NCBI GenBank assembly: GCA_025350085.1
Contig: JANXYI010000280.1
Span: 1 to 10,718 of the forward strand
DNA from: Deltaproteobacteria bacterium
Lineage (GTDB): Bacteria > Desulfobacterota > Desulfovibrionia > Desulfovibrionales > Desulfovibrionaceae
Direction of reading: 5' to 3'
Length of the DNA: 10,718 nt
The notes under the pieces were generated by a model that was given only the letters and a program-made list of their open reading frames with translations, had not been told where the DNA came from and ran no database searches. A program made the translations under genes and the position numbers. How positions within the stretch are numbered: the first letter of the stretch is position 1; every line of letters begins with the position of its first letter. Positions 6,774-10,718 of the stretch are shown here, piece after piece.

Positions 6774-8166
6774 AGGCCAGGAGGCGGTCCACGGTGTTGC
6801 CCAGCTGGCGGCCCAGCGGGGTCTGGTGGGCGATCTCGCGCTCCACGTGGATGATGCCCTTGAGCACCGTGGAGTGCTTGCGGCCCAGGCGTTCGCCGAT
6901 GGCGGCCAGGGACAGGTCCGTGTGGCGGCGGCAGAGGTAGAAGGCCGTGTTGCGGGCCAGCACGGTCTGCTGGCTGCGGGTCTTGGACCTCAGCTCGACC
7001 TCGTCGATGCCGTAGGTCTTGCAGACAAAGGCCACAATGCGCTCCACGCCCGGCAGGGGCAGCTGCACGGCGTAGTTCGCCAGCACCTGCCAGGCCAGCT
7101 CCTCGCTGATCTGCTGGCCCAGCAGCCGGGCCTTGAGCACCAGGTTGTTCAGGCAGCTCTCCAGCTGGCGGATGTCCGTGGTCAGGCGCTCGGCGAGCAG
7201 CCCGGCGACGTTGTCCGGCACCTGGATCTGCAGCTTCCGGGCCTTGCGGCGGATGATCTCCTCGCGCGTGGCAAAATCCGGGGCGGCCATGACGGCCATG
7301 AAGCCCGAGGCAAAGCAGGACACCAGCTGCGGGTCCACTTCCGAGAGCTCGCGGGGCAGAAACGAGCTGGTGAGCACCACCTTGCAGCCTCTCGCCTGCA
7401 GGGCCTTGAGGGTCAGCAGCAGCTCCTCCTGGAGCTTGCCCTTGCCCTGGAAAAAATGCACGTCCTCCAGGAGCAGCACGTCCACGGAGTCGCGGAACTC
7501 GGCCTTGAAGCGCGCGGCTTCGCGGGCCTTGATGGCCAGGACCAGGCGCGTGGTGAACTCCTCGGCCGAGAGGCAGGCGATGGATACACGGTCGCGGTTG
7601 GAGCGCTCGGCCATCTGGCGGCCGATGGCATGCAGCAGATGGGTCTTGCCCAGGCCCGGCCCGGCGGAAAGGAACAGGTGGTCCGTGGCCAGCGCATTGG
7701 TGCAGATGCCCTTGGCCGCGGCGCAGGCCAGCTCGTTGCACGGGCCGACCACGAAGTCGTCGAAGCGGTAGCGCCAGCGGCTGACATGCTCGGCCCGGGG
7801 CGCATGGCCGAGCGGCAGGGCCAGGGGCTCGGTGGTGGCCCGGTACTGGGCCTGGGACTGGGCCTGAGCCTGGGACTGGTGCTGGGCCTGGGACTGATGC
7901 TGGAATTGGGGCTGGGCCGCGGGGCGGCGCTCGTTCACGCTGACCTTGATCTCGGCGCGGGTGCCTGTCAGTTCCAGGGCGGCCTCGCGGACGATGTCCA
8001 GCAGGCGCTCCCGGACCCAGGCCGCCACAAACTCATTGGGCGCGGTCAGGTGCAGGACGTTGTTCTCGACCTTGGCCTCAAGCGGCTTGATCCAGAGGGT
8101 GAAAAGCCCCTGTTCAAGTCGATTTTCGAGGATGGGGAGCAGTTTTGGCCAGAGGTCCGTATTCAT
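6772..8166 (-). CDS. dnaA: DnaA family replication initiator, divergent
   Basis: This 464-residue protein has all four DnaA domains. Domain I (about 1-75, LWPKLLPILE...FTLWIKPLEA...APNEFVAAWVRERL) fixes the ATG at 8164-8166 by alignment, although no good ribosome site precedes it. Domain II is a Q/S/A/H-rich linker (about 84-107) encoded by a short repeat. Domain III (about 130-345) has Walker A GPGLGKTH (169-176), Walker B VDVLLLED (228-235) and sensor II as IRQLE (332-336). Domain IV (about 370-464) has LGRKHSTVLKG (427-437) where the classical motif is GGRDHTTVLH. Oddities: Walker B reads E-D rather than D-D. The box VII SRF motif reads S283-C284-F285, so the arginine finger appears missing. 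The DNA-contact Asp of domain IV is Lys. DnaA binds oriC boxes as an ATP-dependent oligomer; whether this copy is the main initiator or a paralogue cannot be decided here, as dnaN, recF and gyrB are not neighbours. Confidence 0.93.
   Translation of the reverse strand: MNTDLWPKLLPILENRLEQGLFTLWIKPLEAKVENNVLHLTAPNEFVAAWVRERLLDIVREAALELTGTRAEIKVSVNERRPAAQPQFQHQSQAQHQSQAQAQSQAQYRATTEPLALPLGHAPRAEHVSRWRYRFDDFVVGPCNELACAAAKGICTNALATDHLFLSAGPGLGKTHLLHAIGRQMAERSNRDRVSIACLSAEEFTTRLVLAIKAREAARFKAEFRDSVDVLLLEDVHFFQGKGKLQEELLLTLKALQARGCKVVLTSSFLPRELSEVDPQLVSCFASGFMAVMAAPDFATREEIIRRKARKLQIQVPDNVAGLLAERLTTDIRQLESCLNNLVLKARLLGQQISEELAWQVLANYAVQLPLPGVERIVAFVCKTYGIDEVELRSKTRSQQTVLARNTAFYLCRRHTDLSLAAIGERLGRKHSTVLKGIIHVEREIAHQTPLGRQLGNTVDRLLA
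7843..7919. repeat. Short tandem repeat encoding the Gln-rich DnaA linker
   Basis: Variants of CTGGGCCTGGGACTG recur; an exact 15-nt copy lies at 7846-7860 and again at 7882-7896, 36 nt apart, with a basic 6-nt period. Read on the - strand it encodes alternating Gln-Ala/Ser/His residues in domain II of DnaA. Copy number may vary between strains without breaking the frame when whole 6-nt units are gained or lost. Confidence 0.8.
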
Positions 8167-8372
8167 GTGGCAAGGTCTACGCTCTGTGCGCATTGGGAAC
8201 AATGCTGCAATCTGCCGGATGCCGACAAGGAGGAGCCCGTGTTCTCTACAGCACAACAGTCTGATTTCATTGCATTCATCAGTTAACAAAGCCGTCCGGC
8301 CCAAAACGACTACGTACGCGAAACGCTTGCGACACCTAGGTCCATCCCGGCCCTGTCCCGATCCTGAGCATT

Positions 8373-8396
8373 CCTGTGCAAAGAATTCTACACAGG
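8373..8396 (-). promoter_or_regulatory. Spaced inverted repeat around a -10-like element, possible dnaA operator
   Basis: CCTGTG (8373-8378) and CACAGG (8391-8396) form 6-bp inverted arms 12 nt apart. On the - strand TAGAAT (complement of 8385-8390, 5/6 to TATAAT) lies between the arms, ~220 bases upstream of dnaA. TTCTACACA (8386-8394) is a 7/9 match to a DnaA box, so autoregulation is conceivable. No good -35 element was found, so the promoter is uncertain. Confidence 0.35.
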
Positions 8397-8454
8397 CATA
8401 ACTCCTGATTTCATCGAATATCTTAAATTTTGACGCTATTTCTGCGATGCCTGT

Positions 8455-8502
8455 TTTCACGGTCAGGCTCAAGCCTGTGAAACATTTGGCCGGAGGACGG
8501 CC
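8455..8502. other. Adjacent stem-loop structures
   Basis: TTTCAC (8455-8460) pairs with GTGAAA (8477-8482) around an inner AGGCT/AGCCT stem (8465-8469 with 8472-8476) with a 4-nt bulge. Immediately after, GGCCG (8488-8492) pairs with CGGCC (8498-8502). Both could form in RNA from either strand. Function is unknown. Confidence 0.4.
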
Positions 8503-8705
8503 TTTCCAGCCAAGGCGCGCCTGCTCACGCTTGCCTGCATCCGGCCCCAATGGCCCGATATTTTGCGCTTCCCACACCCCATGCGAACTCGCCCGCAAAG
8601 GCAAGGGGGCTGGGCGCTTTCCGCAGGCCAGGCTATGAACAGATTCAACCGGCGGCGATGCCTGGACATTATTTGGTTGACCGGCAGGAGGCCTAGGGCG
8701 GCGGG

Positions 8706-8748
8706 CCTGGAGGGAAATCCAAAGACCATACCACACTCCAGGATTTTT
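8706..8748 (+). terminator. Rho-independent terminator-like hairpin with no upstream + strand gene
   Basis: CCTGGAG (8706-8712) and CTCCAGG (8736-8742) form a 7-bp stem with a 23-nt loop, followed by A and then TTTTT at 8744-8748. The T-run gives it + orientation, but no + strand gene lies between dnaA and this point. It may end a small RNA or spurious divergent transcription. The long loop weakens the call. Confidence 0.4.
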
Positions 8749-8794
8749 GCCAATGGGAGGTATTGAATTTCTCGGCCCGTGGACGTGGAGAGGA

Positions 8795-9244
8795 TTATTC
8801 CAGGGTCAGGGTGCGCCGGACCGGGACGGCCGGGCAGCGCTTGGGCACGGTGATGGTCAAGAGGCCCTCGCGCAGCACGGCGCTGATGCTGGAGCCGTCC
8901 GCATCCTCGGGCAGGGGGAAGCGCCGGGCAAAGCTGCCGTGGGCGCGCACCAGGAGATGATAGGCCGTCTCGCCCTCTTCGCAGTCCGCGGGGCGCTCGC
9001 CGCGCACCAGAAGCGCGCCGTCGACCACCTCCACCAGCACCTGGTCGGGCGCCACGCCAGGCAGCTCGATGCGCGCCACCAGGGCCTGGGGCGTCTCGAT
9101 GATGTCGGCCAGGGGCATCCAGACAAAGCCCGCGCCTGAGGCGCCGGATTGGGCCAAGCCCTGCCTGGCCACATCGAGCAGCCTGTCCATCTGCTCACGG
9201 ATCTCGTCCACCCCGCACCACTGAACCCACTGGCTCTTGCCCAT
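8795..9244 (-). CDS. Hsp20 / alpha-crystallin family small heat-shock protein
   Basis: This is an ATP-independent cytosolic chaperone that binds unfolding proteins and forms oligomers. The 149-residue protein has a polar N-terminal arm (1-40), then the alpha-crystallin domain (about 42-138). It starts with WMPLADIIET (42-51) and includes VARIELPGVAPDQV (56-69), GALLVRGER (76-84), RAHGSFARRFPLP (100-112) and the signature SAVLREGLLTITVPK (121-135). The C-terminal L-T-L near 146-148 sits where the IXI oligomerisation motif is expected. The ATG at 9242-9244 is preceded by GGAGG (complement of 9252-9256) with 7-nt spacing, which sets the start; the upstream open frame is not protein-like. A sigma70-like promoter lies just upstream. 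No CIRCE element was seen, so HrcA control is not supported. The gene is monocistronic as far as visible and divergent from cydA. Confidence 0.93.
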   Translation of the reverse strand: MGKSQWVQWCGVDEIREQMDRLLDVARQGLAQSGASGAGFVWMPLADIIETPQALVARIELPGVAPDQVLVEVVDGALLVRGERPADCEEGETAYHLLVRAHGSFARRFPLPEDADGSSISAVLREGLLTITVPKRCPAVPVRRTLTLE

Positions 9245-9272
9245 TTTCGCGCCTCCATCCCCGGGATTCCAC

Positions 9273-9301
9273 ATGATACGCATTATTTTGCCGTCAGGCA
9301 A
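9273..9301 (-). promoter_or_regulatory. Sigma70-like promoter of the hsp20 gene
   Basis: On the - strand TTGCCT (complement of 9296-9301, 4/6) is followed after exactly 17 bp by TATCAT (complement of 9273-9278, 5/6). This predicts a start near 9266 and a ~22-nt leader containing the GGAGG ribosome site. A sigma32-type promoter was not evident. Confidence 0.55.
9288..9301. promoter_or_regulatory. Inverted repeat overlapping the hsp20 -35 element
   Basis: TTGCC (9288-9292) and GGCAA (9297-9301) are perfect 5-bp arms around GTCA. The right arm is the -35 hexamer of the proposed hsp20 promoter, so a bound protein could block it. No regulator family can be assigned from so short a site. Confidence 0.35.
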
Positions 9302-9339
9302 GGCAGGGAGCCTCAAGGCCATTGCAATCTTTTCTGTTC

Positions 9340-9367
9340 TTGGTACTAGATTTCCATTGCATATTTT
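9340..9367 (+). promoter_or_regulatory. Candidate sigma70 promoter of cydA
   Basis: TTGGTA (9340-9345, 4/6) and TATTTT (9362-9367, 4/6) are spaced by 16 bp in an AT-rich stretch 50-80 bases upstream of cydA. The predicted start near 9374 falls in the repeat described at 9368-9403. Confidence 0.4.
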
Positions 9368-9403
9368 ATTCTCTGGGATTAACAGGAACCATTCCTGATT
9401 AAC
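9368..9403 (+). promoter_or_regulatory. Direct plus inverted repeat in the cydA leader, candidate operator
   Basis: GATTAAC occurs at 9377-9383 and 9397-9403, exactly 20 bp apart. Each copy ends a longer imperfect repeat: ATTCTCTGGGATTAAC at 9368-9383 and ATTCCTGATTAAC at 9391-9403. Between them CAGGAA (9383-9388) and TTCCTG (9392-9397) form a perfect inverted repeat around CCA. The element lies between the proposed promoter and the ribosome site, the place expected for a repressor. It does not match Rex or FNR consensus sites. Confidence 0.5.
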
Positions 9404-9419
9404 TACGAGGGGGGACCAG

Positions 9420-10718
9420 ATGGACGTACTCATGCTTTCGCGGCTCCAGTTCGCCGCCGCAACCATGTTCCATTTCCTGTTCGTGCCGCTGACGCTCGGC
9501 ATCTCCGTGCTCATCGCCTGCATGGAGACGGCCTACGTGCGCACGGGCAAGGACGTGTACAAACGCATGGCCAGGTTCTGGGGCAAGCTGTTCCTGATCA
9601 ACTTCACCCTGGGCGTGGTCACCGGCATCACGCTCGAATTCCAGTTCGGCACCAACTGGTCGCGCTACTCGGCCTACGTGGGCGACATCTTCGGCTCGCT
9701 TTTGGCCATCGAGGCCACGGCCGCCTTTTTCCTCGAATCCACCTTCATCGGCGTCTGGCACTTCGGCTGGGACAAGCTCTCGCCCAGGGCCCACGCGCTG
9801 TCGGCCTGGCTGGTGGCCGGGGCCAGCAACCTCTCCGCGGTCTGGATACTCATCGCCAACGGATTCATGCAGAACCCGCTGGGCTTTGAGATCCGCAACG
9901 GCCGCGCCGAACTGACCGACTTTTTCGCCGTCATCACCAACCCCTGGGCCTGGAACCAGTTCGTGCACGTGGTCTCGGCCTCCTTCTGCGTGGCGACCTT
10001 CTTCGTCATGGGCATCAGCGCCTGGCACCTCTTGCGCAAGCAGAATGAGGAATTCTTCCAGAAGTCCTTCCGCCTGGGCCTGTACGTGGGCCTGGCCTCG
10101 GTGGTCGTGGTGGCCGTGCAGGGCCATCTGCACGGAAACATGGTGGCCAAGATCCAGCCCGCCAAGCTGGCGGCCATGGAGGCCCACTGGGAGACCCAGA
10201 AGGCAGCGCCCATGTACCTGCTGCAGGTCCCGGACGAGAAGGGCGAGAAGAACCTGGTGCAGGCCCTGCCCGTGCCCAAGCTCTTAAGCATCCTGGCCTT
10301 CAGCGATCCCGAGGCCGAGGTCAAGGGCCTGCTTGACTTCCCGGCGGCCGACCGCCCGCCCGTGACCATCACCTTCCTGGCCTTCCGCACCATGGTCGGC
10401 ATCGGCACCCTCATGCCCCTGCTGCTCCTCTTCGGCTATCTCAAGCGCGAGAAGCTCGGACAGTACCCGCTGTTCCTGAAGGCCATGGTCTGGGCCATGC
10501 CCCTGCCCTACCTGGGCATGCAGGCGGGCTGGGCCGTGACCGAGGTCGGCCGGCAGCCCTGGATCGTCTACGGGCTCATGCGCACCACGGACGCGGTCTC
10601 GCCCATCGCGGCCAGCCAGGCCGGGGCCTCGCTCGTGGCCATGGTGCTTTTGTACACCCTGCTCGGCGCGGCCGGGGCCTATCTCATGGTCACCTTCGCC
10701 CGCAAGGGTCCGGTGGAC
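9420..10718 (+). CDS. cydA: Cytochrome bd quinol oxidase subunit I (3' end outside window)
   Basis: This membrane subunit of the bd terminal oxidase takes electrons from quinol and reduces O2 with high affinity; in anaerobes it mainly protects against oxygen. 433 codons are visible with no stop. LSRLQFAAATMFHFLFVP places H18 (H19 in E. coli, haem b595 region). H183 and M325 (FRTMVG) match the b558 ligands, and E98 and E106 match the conserved buried glutamates. K249 and E254 (QPAKLAAME) match the quinol-site Lys and Glu, and GRQPWIVYG is at 377-385. Hydrophobic helices run throughout. The segment after K249 is short, so this is the short-Q-loop class, and the gene is probably within a few codons of its end. 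ATG at 9420 follows the purine-rich GAGGGGGGACCAG. cydB would be expected just downstream, outside the window. A repeat-type operator candidate lies in the leader. Confidence 0.96.
   Translation, partial: MDVLMLSRLQFAAATMFHFLFVPLTLGISVLIACMETAYVRTGKDVYKRMARFWGKLFLINFTLGVVTGITLEFQFGTNWSRYSAYVGDIFGSLLAIEATAAFFLESTFIGVWHFGWDKLSPRAHALSAWLVAGASNLSAVWILIANGFMQNPLGFEIRNGRAELTDFFAVITNPWAWNQFVHVVSASFCVATFFVMGISAWHLLRKQNEEFFQKSFRLGLYVGLASVVVVAVQGHLHGNMVAKIQPAKLAAMEAHWETQKAAPMYLLQVPDEKGEKNLVQALPVPKLLSILAFSDPEAEVKGLLDFPAADRPPVTITFLAFRTMVGIGTLMPLLLLFGYLKREKLGQYPLFLKAMVWAMPLPYLGMQAGWAVTEVGRQPWIVYGLMRTTDAVSPIAASQAGASLVAMVLLYTLLGAAGAYLMVTFARKGPVD

Larger units (their letters stand above)
8167..8794. other. 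628-base intergenic region upstream of dnaA without a convincing gene
   Basis: This stretch between the hsp20 stop and the dnaA start contains an AT-rich patch near 8401-8460, unlike the rest of the window. It has a spaced inverted repeat (8373-8396), stem-loops at 8455-8502, an inverted repeat TCAACC/GGTTGA (8645-8650 with 8675-8680) and a + strand terminator-like hairpin (8706-8748). The open frames here have no protein-like composition. No close match to the DnaA box TTATCCACA was seen (best 7/9 at 8386-8394), so it does not look like a classical oriC. It probably holds the dnaA promoter and leader, and possibly a small RNA. Confidence 0.6.

Noticed and set aside
8373..8396. CRP/FNR-type site
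   Set aside because: The arms are separated by 12 nt and lack the TGTGA-N6-TCACA or TTGAT-N4-ATCAA layout.
8640..8700. tRNA-like arms around TCAACC/GGTTGA
   Set aside because: No T-loop consensus, anticodon arm or acceptor pairing could be assembled.
8167..8736. In-frame 190-codon extension upstream of the dnaA start on the - strand
   Set aside because: The extension has no protein-like composition, and alignment to DnaA domain I places the start at 8166. It is most likely a chance open frame, although its length is a mild surprise.
8167..8794. Chromosomal origin (oriC) beside dnaA
   Set aside because: There is an AT-rich patch, but no cluster of DnaA boxes (best single match 7/9) and no dnaN, recF or gyrB nearby. 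GC-skew analysis of the genome would settle it.
9245..9523. N-terminal extension of the Hsp20 gene to 9523
   Set aside because: It would overlap the start of cydA antisense and cross the divergent promoter region. GGAGG at the right spacing supports the ATG at 9244.

Overview
The window is GC-rich with strongly G/C-biased third codon positions. It carries nine protein-coding genes, two of them cut by the window edges. The gene set suggests a Desulfovibrionales-type bacterium (sulfate-reducing, formerly Deltaproteobacteria). It includes a GAF/HD-GYP regulator with a long insert, a cdsA-dxr-rseP-tsaB run, a DnaA with a divergent DNA-binding motif, and a short-Q-loop cytochrome bd oxidase. The taxonomic placement is inference from protein style; there is no rRNA here.

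Layout. (1) 1-765, + strand: C-terminal third of a UvrD/PcrA-type helicase, then a strong hairpin (806-847) shared with the converging next gene. (2) 849-2564, - strand: a GAF plus HD-GYP protein, probably a cyclic-di-GMP phosphodiesterase. (3) 2565-2733: short divergent control region. (4) 2734-6679, + strand: a tight run of cdsA, dxr, rseP and tsaB, with gaps of 9 and 3 nt and then a 26-nt overlap. Its products make CDP-diacylglycerol, commit carbon to the MEP isoprenoid pathway, carry out intramembrane proteolysis, and support tRNA t6A modification. (5) 6680-6771: a hairpin-rich convergent gap with three copies of an 11-nt mini-hairpin sequence. (6) 6772-8166, - strand: a full four-domain DnaA with unusual substitutions. 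(7) 8167-8794: 628 bases with no convincing gene, containing an AT-rich patch, inverted repeats and a + strand terminator-like hairpin. (8) 8795-9244, - strand: an Hsp20 small heat-shock protein. (9) 9245-9419: a compact divergent promoter region with a direct repeat and inverted repeats. (10) 9420 to the end, + strand: cydA, which runs off the window.

I found no mobile element, CRISPR array, rRNA or tRNA, and no clearly new multi-gene system. The most interesting observations are three. The DnaA has Cys where the box VII arginine finger is expected, and also a Q/S/A repeat linker. The non-coding region upstream of dnaA has an orphan + strand terminator-like hairpin. The cydA leader carries a paired repeat that looks like an operator.
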